A stretch of DNA of 64,000 nucleotides from Stagnimonas sp965279705 (lineage in GTDB: Bacteria; Pseudomonadota; Gammaproteobacteria; Nevskiales; Nevskiaceae), in NCBI GenBank assembly GCA_965279705.1, contig OZ257257.1, positions 3,286,001 through 3,350,000 of the forward strand, in the 5' to 3' direction. The notes below the pieces were generated by a model that saw nothing but the letters and a program-made list of their open reading frames with translations, was not told the origin of the DNA and did no database searches. Below, in pieces: positions 17,248 to 26,039 of this stretch (its first letter is position 1; every line of letters begins with the position of its first letter). The translations under genes were made by a program, and so were the position numbers.

Positions 17248-18113
17248 CGGGCGCGCTCTGGCGGGTTCAGCAGATCAGCGCCAAGGCTCTTGCGCGCACC
17301 TGGGCGAAAGTAGTCCGCAAAGTGCCGTTCTGCCGGGTCGGGCAATAGCCGCTTGCCGTGGAAGAATAGATTCACCAGCAGCGCGGTGAGTGCGCGGGTG
17401 AAGCGGCTGGGGCAGGGCAATTGCAGCCGCTCGCGCAGCTCCGGGTCGATCAGGCTGTAGAACACGCCGCGACCCAAGGCTTGCAGGGGCCGGGGCAGCC
17501 AATAACTGGCCCATTCCTGTGCCAGCGCCTCCGTGATTTGTGTGCATTCGTCCGAGGGCCGCATCTCGCGACGCTCGAAGGCGATCATCCAGTCCCGCAA
17601 GGCGTCGGGTGCGTCGGGGATACCCTTGATCTGCATCAGCCCGCCAATCTGTTTCCAGAACAGGAACTGGGCCTGGCTTTCCTTGGCCGCGATGCCGTAG
17701 CGACCCAGATACCGCGCTGAAAACCGCTGCGGCAGGCAGCACAGTGTGGAGAGCGTGTAGAGCGACATCGCGTTGTCGATGGGGAAGTTGGAATGTACGC
17801 GCACCAGATGCTGGGCAATCGCCCGCGTCTCGGGGCCATCGCCGTGGCGATACAGCTCGCCGAAGAAAGTGAGCGAGTCGAAGTTGCGTCGACGGGTGTC
17901 GCGCAGGATAGGGCCGCGGCCATCGCGGTAGAGAATCTTCGCCATCGCGGGCATGCCGACGTTATGGACGAAGGCCACCGAAAACAGCGCGTGCAGAAAG
18001 ATCGGTGTGCCGTAGCGCGTCGAGAACGACAGCTGCGCAATGCGGTGGAAGTCCACCGCTGCATCCAGCTCCGCGATCTCCTGCCGCGCCCAGGTCCAGC
18101 CTTGTGGTGTCAT
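17244..18113 (-). CDS. MpaB-type (DUF2236) heme oxygenase family protein
   Basis: 289 residues from the ATG at 18113; the open frame extends upstream without family similarity. The central block HLVRVHSNFPIDNAMSLYTL, then LFWKQIGGLMQIKGIP and a downstream MRPSDE segment match the MpaB branch of DUF2236, which is related to latex-clearing protein. In MpaB the family cleaves a prenyl side chain oxidatively; Lcp cleaves polyisoprene. The first motif contains the histidine candidate for heme ligation. Co-transcription with the linalool dehydratase/isomerase-like gene suggests joint action on an isoprenoid compound. The substrate is unknown. Confidence 0.75.
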   Translation of the reverse strand: MTPQGWTWARQEIAELDAAVDFHRIAQLSFSTRYGTPIFLHALFSVAFVHNVGMPAMAKILYRDGRGPILRDTRRRNFDSLTFFGELYRHGDGPETRAIAQHLVRVHSNFPIDNAMSLYTLSTLCCLPQRFSARYLGRYGIAAKESQAQFLFWKQIGGLMQIKGIPDAPDALRDWMIAFERREMRPSDECTQITEALAQEWASYWLPRPLQALGRGVFYSLIDPELRERLQLPCPSRFTRALTALLVNLFFHGKRLLPDPAERHFADYFRPGARKSLGADLLNPPERAR

Positions 18114-18120
18114 CGATCGT

Positions 18121-18155
18121 GCACTCCCGCGGGGCGACGGGTGCGTCGCCAGTGC
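18121..18155. promoter_or_regulatory. Nested inverted repeat in the MpaB/TetR divergent promoter region
   Basis: Inner arms GGCGAC (18133-18138) and GTCGCC (18145-18150), outer arms GCACT (18121-18125) and AGTGC (18151-18155; the outer arms are not equidistant from the inner ones). It lies just upstream of the MpaB-type start codon (18113), between that gene and the divergent TetR gene, so it is a candidate operator for the TetR protein. Confidence 0.35.
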
Positions 18156-18209
18156 CCGGACGTTATTCTCGAGCCAGCCGACACATCCACCCAAACTGTC
18201 CAGTCCCCC

Positions 18210-18836
18210 TTGAGCCGCGACGAAAAATCAGTCGACAGCCGTCTCGGCATCCACGCGCTGCTGGTCAAGGCGATGGAGAAACTGCTGGCGGGCGGCGAGA
18301 GTTTCCGCTCCATCAGCGTCGAGGCGCTGGCACGCGAGGCGGGCATCTCGCGTTCGAGCTTTTACCTGCATTTCAAGAACAAGAACGCGCTGGTCGCCTA
18401 CTCACTGCAAGAGGTTCGGAAGGCGATCACTCTGGCGGCAGGCGAGTGGTTCGAGCACCCGGAAACGGTGAGCCGCGCCGAGCTTGATATCGCCGTGCGC
18501 GGGATCATCGGAGCCTACGAGCAGCACCGCACCATCATGCAGGCGGCGATTGAAACCGCCGCCGCTGACCCCGCCATTGGGACTGCGTACCGCGACACGC
18601 TGCGACGGCTCATGCAAATGAACCGCGACACCCTGCGCCGCGCCGCCAGCGGCCACACCATGCACAGCCACGTGACGCAGGAGGTCAGTGACGTGCTGCT
18701 GCTGATGATGGAGCGGTGCAGCTACCAGCTGCGGCTCATCGACGACCCCGCCCAGCGCGAGCGCCTCATTCAGGCGCTGAGCCATGTGGTCTGGAACAGC
18801 TTGTTCGTGCAGGAAGATCACGGGCGAGTACGTTAG
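18210..18836 (+). CDS. TetR/AcrR family transcriptional regulator
   Basis: 208 residues if translated from the TTG at 18210; no ATG or GTG lies nearby in frame upstream, and the next ATG (about 18272) would shorten helix 1. The N-terminal HTH is clear: SISVEALAREAGISRSSFYLHFKNKNALV, about residues 38-66. The C-terminal ligand domain is helical with no recognised ligand signature. It is divergent from the MpaB/LDI-like operon and probably represses it. Confidence 0.85.
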   Translation: MSRDEKSVDSRLGIHALLVKAMEKLLAGGESFRSISVEALAREAGISRSSFYLHFKNKNALVAYSLQEVRKAITLAAGEWFEHPETVSRAELDIAVRGIIGAYEQHRTIMQAAIETAAADPAIGTAYRDTLRRLMQMNRDTLRRAASGHTMHSHVTQEVSDVLLLMMERCSYQLRLIDDPAQRERLIQALSHVVWNSLFVQEDHGRVR

Positions 18837-18947
18837 TGCATTGCCCCGTCCTCTGTAGACATTCAAAAGCCGTAGGAAAGTTGTTGATGTTCAAGCAGTG
18901 TTGGAGACAGGCCGCCGTTGTGTCCATGTCGGCGTTTTGGATTGTGG
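18837..18947. other. Non-coding junction between the TetR gene and the Tn7-like left end
   Basis: Together with the left end this forms a 314-bp non-coding stretch (18837-19150). I see no GTGAAC-type sites, promoter or terminator in this part. The last five bases (18943-18947) are the left copy of the TGTGG target duplication. If an older element ended here its right end is no longer recognisable. Confidence 0.5.
18943..18947. repeat. Left copy of TGTGG target-site duplication
   Basis: TGTGG directly precedes the TGT terminus at 18948 and is repeated directly after the ACA terminus, at 21641-21645. A 5-bp duplication is the hallmark of Tn7-type insertion. Confidence 0.7.
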
Positions 18948-19086
18948 TGTTAACCACCGTTAGACATGTGAACTTGGAGTGCTTGTCTTGACAAGGGCAG
19001 GCACTCCACATGTCTTGATTAAAGACGTGAACTTTCTCAGCTAGCGTCGCAGTTGTTTTGGCGCCTTGCAATTAGAGATGTGAACT
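18948..19086. repeat. Left end of the Tn7-like element, with three TnsB-like sites
   Basis: GTGAACT at 18968-18974, 19027-19033 and 19080-19086; the first and third copies are extended to the left as ATGTGAACT and the second as ACGTGAACT. Between sites 1 and 2 lies an additional hairpin, GGAGTGC (18976-18982) with GCACTCC (19001-19007), enclosing a smaller TTGTC/GACAA stem. Confidence 0.7.
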
Positions 19087-19150
19087 AGCCTCTTTAAGTG
19101 AAGCAAGAGTCAAGAGCACTGAAGTTCATTTTCATCTCTTAGGCTTTTGG

Positions 19151-20401
19151 TCACCGTTCAAAGAAGAAGCACTCCGGCAGCATCGCTTTGTCGATGGTGG
19201 CGATATCCGCGGCAGACACACCGCAGGCCAGGAAGCTCTCGCGCCATTGGCGCACCACAGTCACGATCTGATCAAGCTGCTCGCGCGCCTCCTCTGCCGA
19301 CAGTCCAAAGCGTCCAGACTGCGACAGCAGGTTGTAGACGCTCGCGGTGCGGCCATAGTCGCCGACGGTTAGCGCTAGGTCGCGCCGCTCCATGCTGACG
19401 ACAGGTGCTGGCACAAGGTCATAAGCCGGTGACAGCCGCCAGCCTTTCTGTCGACGCAGGAGCGCGTGATTGCGCGGGTGATCATCGTTGTTGGTCACGG
19501 CGGCGTTGAAGACCATGCGGCGGAACAGCTCTGCGCAATCGGCCTCGGGCTTGGTTGACCAGCGCCGCAGATTGTCGGCCAGCAACGGATACGACCAGCG
19601 CTCTCGCCCCACCAGACTGTCGCCGCAGTCGAGCACCGTCAGCCCGCTGACCAGCCCAAACCGCAGGTAGCCCTGCTCGCTATACTCGCGGTCGAAGCGT
19701 TGCACCATCAGCACATCCATGTTGCCCACCGCTTGCAGCCGGGCCTGAGCCACATTCAGACCACAGCGGCGCGCGAGATCAAGCGTGGCGTATTCGACGC
19801 GCTGCATGTTGAAGCGATCATCCTTGACCGGAAACTTGCCCAGCCAGAGCTGTTGCGCATCTTCAATGGTGGCTTTGGGTCGGGCACCACCGAGGGCGGT
19901 GCCCGGTTCGAGCTGTTCGAGCAATCGCGCGGGCACCGGCCGGCCGGCGTCGATGGACTGCGCTGCTGTAACCAGGTCCTCCAGCTGATGGGTGCGGTTG
20001 TAGAGTCGCTTGGGTGCAGGCGGCTCGACCTTCAGGCCAAAGCTCAGGTACCCCGCGCCGTCCTGCGGGCCGTGCAGCAGATAATCCATTTCGTCGAGAT
20101 CGCTGGCAGCGCGTTCGAGCTTGTGCTCGATGACCCGCCGCCCCCAGGAGTCGGGAGCAGCATCCCGCACCGCGCCAGGAATGCCCTTGAGCTGGGTGAA
20201 CTCGTGGACGGTCTTGTCCAGTGGCAGGCGAAACGGATCGAGTGCAACCGCATCGGCCCGTTGTAGATAGCGGTCGCCGTAGCGGAAGCGGCCAATTTGG
20301 GTTCCGTCAGGCAAGGTCTGCACCTTCAACAGTGCCGCTGGTACGGTATCCAAAGTGCCGGGAAGCTGGATGTAGACGTACGCCTCGCGCTCAGAAGTCA
20401 T
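19151..20401 (-). CDS. hipA: HipA-like Ser/Thr kinase toxin
   Basis: 416 residues from the ATG at 20401. HipA features: an N-terminal subdomain (GRFRYGDRYLQRADAVALDPFRLPL), the phosphate-binding loop GGARPKA near residue 170, and the catalytic/metal segment NNDDHPRNHALL near 310 followed by LSPAYDLVP. The active-site Asp and Asn are intact, so it is probably a working kinase. Known HipA proteins phosphorylate aminoacyl-tRNA synthetases or other targets. The start overlaps the end of the HTH antitoxin gene by 11 nt, the usual hipBA order. It is cargo of the Tn7-like element. Confidence 0.9.
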   Translation of the reverse strand: MTSEREAYVYIQLPGTLDTVPAALLKVQTLPDGTQIGRFRYGDRYLQRADAVALDPFRLPLDKTVHEFTQLKGIPGAVRDAAPDSWGRRVIEHKLERAASDLDEMDYLLHGPQDGAGYLSFGLKVEPPAPKRLYNRTHQLEDLVTAAQSIDAGRPVPARLLEQLEPGTALGGARPKATIEDAQQLWLGKFPVKDDRFNMQRVEYATLDLARRCGLNVAQARLQAVGNMDVLMVQRFDREYSEQGYLRFGLVSGLTVLDCGDSLVGRERWSYPLLADNLRRWSTKPEADCAELFRRMVFNAAVTNNDDHPRNHALLRRQKGWRLSPAYDLVPAPVVSMERRDLALTVGDYGRTASVYNLLSQSGRFGLSAEEAREQLDQIVTVVRQWRESFLACGVSAADIATIDKAMLPECFFFER

Positions 20402-20723
20402 AGTCGTTTCCAACCCTGCGGGGCTTGCCCGCACGCTTTGGCCGGCGCGAGGCTTCGAGCGCCTTGCCGTGAGCGTCTGCATCGGGGTCGGCAAGGGCGT
20501 CCAGAGTTTTATCCAGGCCCAAAGCCCACAGCACCGTAACGCCGACGCCGATGGCCGTGCCGGGCTTGCCAAGTTCTAGCGCAGTGAGCGTGTTGCGATT
20601 GATCCCCGCCTTTGCGGCGAGGTCTGCCACCGACCAGCCGCGACGAATCCGGGCCAGCCGGATGCGCTGACCGAGCTTGGCGACATACTCTGTGACCGCA
20701 GGCGGAGTGACGAAATTGCTCAT
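20391..20723 (-). CDS. hipB: HipB-like XRE-family antitoxin
   Basis: 110 residues with an XRE helix-turn-helix (RIRLARIRRGWSVADLAAKAGINRNTLTALELGKPG, about residues 20-55) and a basic, flexible tail (SRRPKRAGKPRRVG). It lies directly upstream of the HipA-like gene with an 11-nt overlap. It should bind the kinase and repress the operon through the palindrome at 20744-20769. Confidence 0.88.
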   Translation of the reverse strand: MSNFVTPPAVTEYVAKLGQRIRLARIRRGWSVADLAAKAGINRNTLTALELGKPGTAIGVGVTVLWALGLDKTLDALADPDADAHGKALEASRRPKRAGKPRRVGNDYDF

Positions 20724-20743
20724 AATTTTGGATTTAATAAACT

Positions 20744-20769
20744 TAAATGCCTATCAAGATAGGCATTTA
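20744..20769. promoter_or_regulatory. Perfect 12-bp-arm palindrome, candidate HipB operator
   Basis: TAAATGCCTATC (20744-20755), AA spacer, GATAGGCATTTA (20758-20769). Related half sites follow: GATAGGC near 20785, TAGGCAT near 20815 and TAGGCATTTT near 20844. It lies 21-46 bp upstream of the antitoxin start in an AT-rich promoter region. This fits cooperative autorepression, as in known hipBA operons, whose operators also contain TATC/GATA arms. Confidence 0.7.
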
Positions 20770-20924
20770 TTAGATAATCAGCAAGATAGGCCAATATCGT
20801 TTTGCATTATTTACTAGGCATATTTCTTTTAATGTCCGCTTTAGTAGGCATTTTATGAGGCATAACCCCGACCCTCGAACAAGCTCGCCGGGCTGGGGCG
20901 CTGCCCTCAGGTGGCATCGCGACC

Positions 20925-21494
20925 GTGTTGGAGGGAGACTTTGCTCTTAAGGCGATGACTGGCGACGACATGCAGGTGGAGGACTCCTTTCACATGCGGA
21001 TCGTCATCCCGCCTGATGCACCAAAAACTCTGCCTACCGTTGAAGAGCTTGGTGGGAGAATCGAGAGGAAACTCGACAACCATGTCACTAATCCTGGACT
21101 TCTTTGCCTGGGTTCACCGCTGAATCTCCTGGTGATAATGGGCGAAGAGCCAACGTTCAACACCTTCATTGAAGGCTGTCTGGTTCCCTATTTATTCGCA
21201 ACCTCGTTGCGGCTCCAAGGCCGATCTGATTTTGTTTTTGGCGAGTTGAAGCATGGGAACGAAGGGCTGCTGCAAGACTACAAATCAATTTTCGGCGTGA
21301 CGTCCGATCGTGCGGCGATTCAGTGCCTTGTGTTGCTGGGGAAGCGCAGACGGGTGGCGAATAAGTTGTCTTGTCCCTGTGGCTGTCAAAAGCGCTTTGG
21401 GAGATGCAGTCTTCACCGGCGCATCAACAAATTGCGGGCACTCTCCCCCAGATCGTGGTTCAGGCTTGAAGCTCTTCGCTTCACGAGAGCATAG
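20925..21494 (+). CDS. Putative E2 (UBC)-like domain protein with C-terminal SEC-C-like cysteine cluster
   Basis: 189 residues from a GTG at 20925. The N-terminal half follows the ubiquitin-conjugating-enzyme pattern: a strand ending in a Pro-rich loop (RIVIPPDAPKTLPTVEEL), then HVTNPGLLCLGSP, resembling the E2 HPN...GxICL active-site segment (candidate catalytic Cys in LLCLG). The C-terminus has CPCGCQKRFGRC, a SEC-C-like zinc cluster, and a basic helix. Family-like coding continues upstream in frame to 20859 (GITPTLEQARRAGAL) but has no ATG/GTG/TTG there, so the true N-terminus may be lost by a small frameshift after the ATG at 20855. The E2 reading is my inference from motif layout. Confidence 0.5.
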   Translation: MLEGDFALKAMTGDDMQVEDSFHMRIVIPPDAPKTLPTVEELGGRIERKLDNHVTNPGLLCLGSPLNLLVIMGEEPTFNTFIEGCLVPYLFATSLRLQGRSDFVFGELKHGNEGLLQDYKSIFGVTSDRAAIQCLVLLGKRRRVANKLSCPCGCQKRFGRCSLHRRINKLRALSPRSWFRLEALRFTRA

Positions 21495-21573
21495 GCATTC
21501 GAACGATTGTTCGTGACCGAACGGCTTTGGGATGACTAGGAGGCGTTTCAATGGAGCCTTACGGCCGAAAAAC
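21495..21573. other. Non-coding stretch inside the right part of the Tn7-like element
   Basis: Short stretch between the E2-like gene and the right-end repeats. No promoter, terminator or ORF could be supported. Confidence 0.4.
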
Positions 21574-21640
21574 AGTTCACATGTTTATCGGAGAGTTCAC
21601 ATGTTTAATGAACAGTTCACGACATTAATTGGGCAAAACA
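21574..21640. repeat. Right end of the Tn7-like element, three TnsB-like sites at 20-bp pitch
   Basis: AGTTCAC at 21574-21580, 21594-21600 and 21614-21620; the first two are followed by ATGTTTA. The terminus CAAAACA ends at 21640, 20 bp after the last site, mirroring the left end. Head-to-tail closely spaced sites are the standard right-end arrangement of Tn7-like elements. Confidence 0.75.
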
Positions 21641-21663
21641 TGTGGAAACACCCCCGTTGGAAA
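21641..21663. other. attTn7 side of the insertion: TGTGG duplication plus 18 bp before the glmS stop
   Basis: TGTGG (21641-21645) is the right copy of the duplication. The 23 bp between the element and the glmS stop codon (21664-21666) is close to the ~25-bp offset at which Tn7 inserts after TnsD binds the glmS 3' end. Confidence 0.65.
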
Positions 21664-23481
<1,818 letters not shown>

Positions 23482-23566
23482 GGCTTTGAGAGCAGCAATC
23501 GAGGTGAGCCCGTATTGTATGCGTCACCTCTTTCGTTCACCGCCTGCCGCTGCGCAGACCCCTGCC

Positions 23567-23908
23567 ATGAATGTGCTGATCGCCCTGCTCGTCATCGCCC
23601 TGATTGGCCTGAGTGGCTGGCTGCTGTTCACTCTGCATCGTCTGCAACAGCAGGTGACGGCATTGCAGTTGCGTCTTCAGACAGCGCCGCCGTTGCCGAT
23701 GAGTTGGCCGGTGGGCAAATCGCTGATCGCCATCGAGATCCTCAACCCGTTCGAGTTGGCGGCGCGTGAGACCCGGCTGGCGGGTGCCGCTGCCAAGTTG
23801 GCACCCCGCATGATCGAGCGCATCGTCTACGAACGCGCGGCGGTGATGATTGCGCAGCAGATGGCAGAGCAAGGCGTGCAGGCCGAGGTGAAAACCCATG
23901 TCGCCTGA
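23567..23908 (+). CDS. Small membrane-anchored hypothetical protein
   Basis: 113 residues from the ATG at 23567: one N-terminal transmembrane helix (IALLVIALIGLSGWLLFTL), a short coiled-coil stretch (HRLQQQVTALQLRL), then a soluble region with a conserved-looking IAIEILNPFELA and a C-terminal helix. I recognise no family. It is divergent from glmS (85 bp) and overlaps the next gene by 11 nt. Confidence 0.65.
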   Translation: MNVLIALLVIALIGLSGWLLFTLHRLQQQVTALQLRLQTAPPLPMSWPVGKSLIAIEILNPFELAARETRLAGAAAKLAPRMIERIVYERAAVMIAQQMAEQGVQAEVKTHVA

Positions 23909-24434
23909 ATTACTGGCAGCGCTCCTGCTGATCGCTTTGGCGCTATGCGCGGGGGCGCTGTGGCACAGCCGCAAAGCCGCGAAGCAGCTAGTACAGCTGG
24001 AAAGTGATCTGCACCGCGCCGAGGTGGCGGGCCGAGAACAAGCGGCGCAAATCAAGGCGCTGGAAACCTTGCGCGATACCCAGCAGCTCACCGAGCACGC
24101 CATCGCCACCGGCACTGCCGTGGTGAAGGAAATGCACCGAGGCATCGCCGACATTCCTTTCAACGTGTTCGAGGCCATCCCCGCCACTCGCGCACCGGCC
24201 AAGGCACTGCGAGGACTGCACGATTCGATCAGCGAGGGCGTCTACGGCGCGCTCGCGGGACTCAACAAGGCCGTGGGCCGCGAGCTGCGCAAAGGCACCA
24301 CGCTGCCGGATGCCGTCACGGTGAAAAGCGCGGCGATCGAGGCGCCCGACCTGGAGGCCCTGCCACCGGCAGCGCTCGAGCCTGAAAGCCCTGAAGAGAC
24401 GCCCGCCAAGCCACCCTCGCGCGGATGGGGGTGA
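23898..24434 (+). CDS. Membrane-anchored coiled-coil hypothetical protein
   Basis: 178 residues. An N-terminal membrane helix (LLAALLLIALALCAGALW), a charged coiled coil (about 25-70), a middle region containing FNVFEAIPATRAP, and a Pro/Glu-rich tail. It overlaps the preceding gene by 11 nt, and both have the same anchor-plus-coil design, so they may form one complex. The function is unknown. Confidence 0.65.
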   Translation: MSPELLAALLLIALALCAGALWHSRKAAKQLVQLESDLHRAEVAGREQAAQIKALETLRDTQQLTEHAIATGTAVVKEMHRGIADIPFNVFEAIPATRAPAKALRGLHDSISEGVYGALAGLNKAVGRELRKGTTLPDAVTVKSAAIEAPDLEALPPAALEPESPEETPAKPPSRGWG

Positions 24435-24476
24435 GAAGCCGCCAGCATGCGAGCACCGCTCGCAGCGGCTTCTCAC
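24431..24476. terminator. Large two-tier hairpin between convergent genes
   Basis: Outer stem GTGAGAAGCCGC (24431-24442) with GCGGCTTCTCAC (24465-24476), 12 bp perfect; inner stem TGCGAGC (24448-24454) with GCTCGCA (24458-24464), loop ACC. It sits between two convergent transcription units (the small membrane-protein genes and glmU) and could stop both, although no T-run follows on either side. It overlaps the stop codon of the upstream gene. Confidence 0.5.
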
Positions 24477-24579
24477 GACAGGGCATGGATGCCCGGTCTG
24501 GGCTTAGTCAATAAGCCTGCTGGTGCGCCACGCACGGCAATGCAAAACTCGGCAAGAAGGCTTCTACCGCCTGCGCCTG

Positions 24580-25962
24580 CTACTTCTTCTTCACCGGCTT
24601 CTTCCACCCCGAAATGCTCTTCTGCTCACGCGCACGGCAGATCGTCAGTGCATCCGCGGGCGCGGTCTTGGTGATGGTAGAGCCCGCCGCGACATAGGCG
24701 TTGCGCTCGATGGTGACGGGTGCGACCAGCTGCGAATCGGTGCCGATGAAGGCATCGTCGCCAATCACCGTCATGTGCTTGTTCGCACCATCGTAGTTGC
24801 AGGTGATGACACCGGCGCTGATGTTGACGCGCGCGCCCACCATCGCATCGCCGATGTAGGCCAGATGCCCGGCTTTGGTACCCTCCCCGAGCTGACCTTT
24901 CTTCACCTCAACGAAATTGCCGATGTGGACCTCGTCCGCAAAGATGGAGTCCGGTCGCACGCGCGCAAACGGGCCAATACGGCATGCCGCGCCAGCCTTC
25001 AGGCCTTCAAGCACGCTGTGCGTCAGCACTTGGCTATTCGCACCGAGCGTGACGTTTTTCAGCACGCTGTAGGCACCGACGCGCACGCCATCACCCAGCT
25101 CGCAGACACCTTCGATGATCACGCCGACGTCGATGAAGACATCCTTGCCGGCCAGCAGCATGCCGCGCAGATCGAAGCGCGCCGGGTCGGCAAATTGCAC
25201 GCCTTCGCGCATCAGGCGGTTGGCTTGTCGCAGCTGGTAGGCACGCTCCTGCTGGGCGAGCTGTACGCGGTCATTAACGCCTTCGACTTCGGCGGCATCT
25301 TGCGCGGCGACCGTCTTCACCGGCACGCCGTCAGCAACAGCGAAGCCGACCACGTCAGTGAGGTAGTACTCGCCCTTCTTGTTGCCGTTGCCGATGCGTT
25401 GCAGCCAGGGCTTGAGCAAGCGCGCCGGCGCCGCCATGAGGCCGGTGTTCACTTCGCTGATGCGACGCTGCACGTCGTCGGCATCGTTTTCTTCGACGAT
25501 GCCGGTGACGTCTCCCTCGACGTTGCGCAGGATGCGTCCGTAGCCACGCGGCTGCGTGAGTGCGACCGTCACCACGGCAAGGCCCTCGGCACCCGCCTGC
25601 GCCAACGCAGTGAGTGTCTCGGTAGAGATCAGCGGCACGTCGCCGTAGGCGATGAGGATGGTGGCGTCGTCCGGCACCTCGGGTGCAGCCTGATTGACCG
25701 CATGCCCGGTACCTAGCTGCTGGGCCTGTTGCGCCCAGCGCACGGTTTCATCACTTGGGTAGGCCGTAGAGAACCAGGCTTGCACCTGTTCGCCGCCGTG
25801 TCCGTAGACCACGTGACAGGCCGCAGCACCGACGCCACGTGCAGTGTCCAGCACATGTCCCAGCATGGGCTTGCCGGCAATGGCGTGTAGCACCTTGGGC
25901 AGGGCGGACTTCATGCGCGTGCCCTGGCCGGCGGCGAGGATAATGACGTGAAGGTTGGACAT
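24580..25962 (-). CDS. glmU: Bifunctional N-acetylglucosamine-1-phosphate uridyltransferase / glucosamine-1-phosphate acetyltransferase
   Basis: 460 residues from the ATG at 25962 (a TTG four codons upstream is less likely). The N-terminal pyrophosphorylase domain has LAAGQGTRMKSALPKVLH; the C-terminal left-handed beta-helix has hexapeptide repeats and the acetyltransferase site region (HLAYIGDAMVG, ITCNYDGANKH). It completes UDP-GlcNAc synthesis from the GlmS/GlmM product. It lies between the atp operon terminator and the large hairpin at 24431. Confidence 0.96.
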   Translation of the reverse strand: MSNLHVIILAAGQGTRMKSALPKVLHAIAGKPMLGHVLDTARGVGAAACHVVYGHGGEQVQAWFSTAYPSDETVRWAQQAQQLGTGHAVNQAAPEVPDDATILIAYGDVPLISTETLTALAQAGAEGLAVVTVALTQPRGYGRILRNVEGDVTGIVEENDADDVQRRISEVNTGLMAAPARLLKPWLQRIGNGNKKGEYYLTDVVGFAVADGVPVKTVAAQDAAEVEGVNDRVQLAQQERAYQLRQANRLMREGVQFADPARFDLRGMLLAGKDVFIDVGVIIEGVCELGDGVRVGAYSVLKNVTLGANSQVLTHSVLEGLKAGAACRIGPFARVRPDSIFADEVHIGNFVEVKKGQLGEGTKAGHLAYIGDAMVGARVNISAGVITCNYDGANKHMTVIGDDAFIGTDSQLVAPVTIERNAYVAAGSTITKTAPADALTICRAREQKSISGWKKPVKKK

Positions 25963-25988
25963 GTCTGGGCTCAAGTAGGCAGAAACAA

Positions 25989-26012
25989 GAAAGCCGCTTT
26001 TCAGCGGCTTTC
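25989..26012 (-). terminator. Intrinsic terminator after the atp operon
   Basis: Perfect 10-bp stem GAAAGCCGCT (25989-25998) / AGCGGCTTTC (26003-26012) with a 4-nt loop. Read on the minus strand it is followed by TTGTTTCT, a T-rich tail. It lies 27 bp after the atpC stop and before glmU. Confidence 0.75.
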
Positions 26013-26039
26013 ATTGTGCCTTGCGGCAGTGGCTTTGCT

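Larger units (their letters stand above)
18948..21640. mobile_element. Non-autonomous Tn7-like element at attTn7 downstream of glmS
   Basis: This is a 2693-bp element with a TGT left terminus and an ACA right terminus, flanked by TGTGG direct repeats. GTGAACT sites lie at 18968, 19027 and 19080 in the left end. Inverted copies (AGTTCAC) lie at 21574, 21594 and 21614 in the right end. In both ends the terminal site lies exactly 20 bp from the tip. Widely spaced left sites, tightly packed right sites, the right end nearest glmS, and insertion 23 bp past the glmS stop all copy the Tn7 plan. No tnsABCDE genes are inside, so movement would need transposase in trans. Cargo: hipBA-like pair and an E2-like/SEC-C-like gene. 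Confidence 0.75.

Noticed and set aside
17244..18113. Calling the MpaB-type protein a latex-clearing (rubber) oxygenase
   Set aside because: The block HSNFPIDNAMSLYTL and the following segments match the MpaB branch, not the Lcp branch. Rubber cleavage cannot be claimed even though a RoxA-like protein lies in the same window.
14824..21620. CRISPR-like array from the repeated GTGAAC words
   Set aside because: Copies are only 7-10 bp, at irregular left-end spacing, in inverted orientation at the right end, and without spacer-repeat alternation or cas genes. They fit transposon-end binding sites.
14802..21640. One large Tn7-like element from the outer left end to the glmS-proximal right end
   Set aside because: The 5 bp before 14802 (AACCT) do not match TGTGG at 21641, and the outer TGT is 22 bp from its first site instead of 20. 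The inner left end at 18948 has the exact duplication and spacing, so the 2.7-kb unit is the better call.
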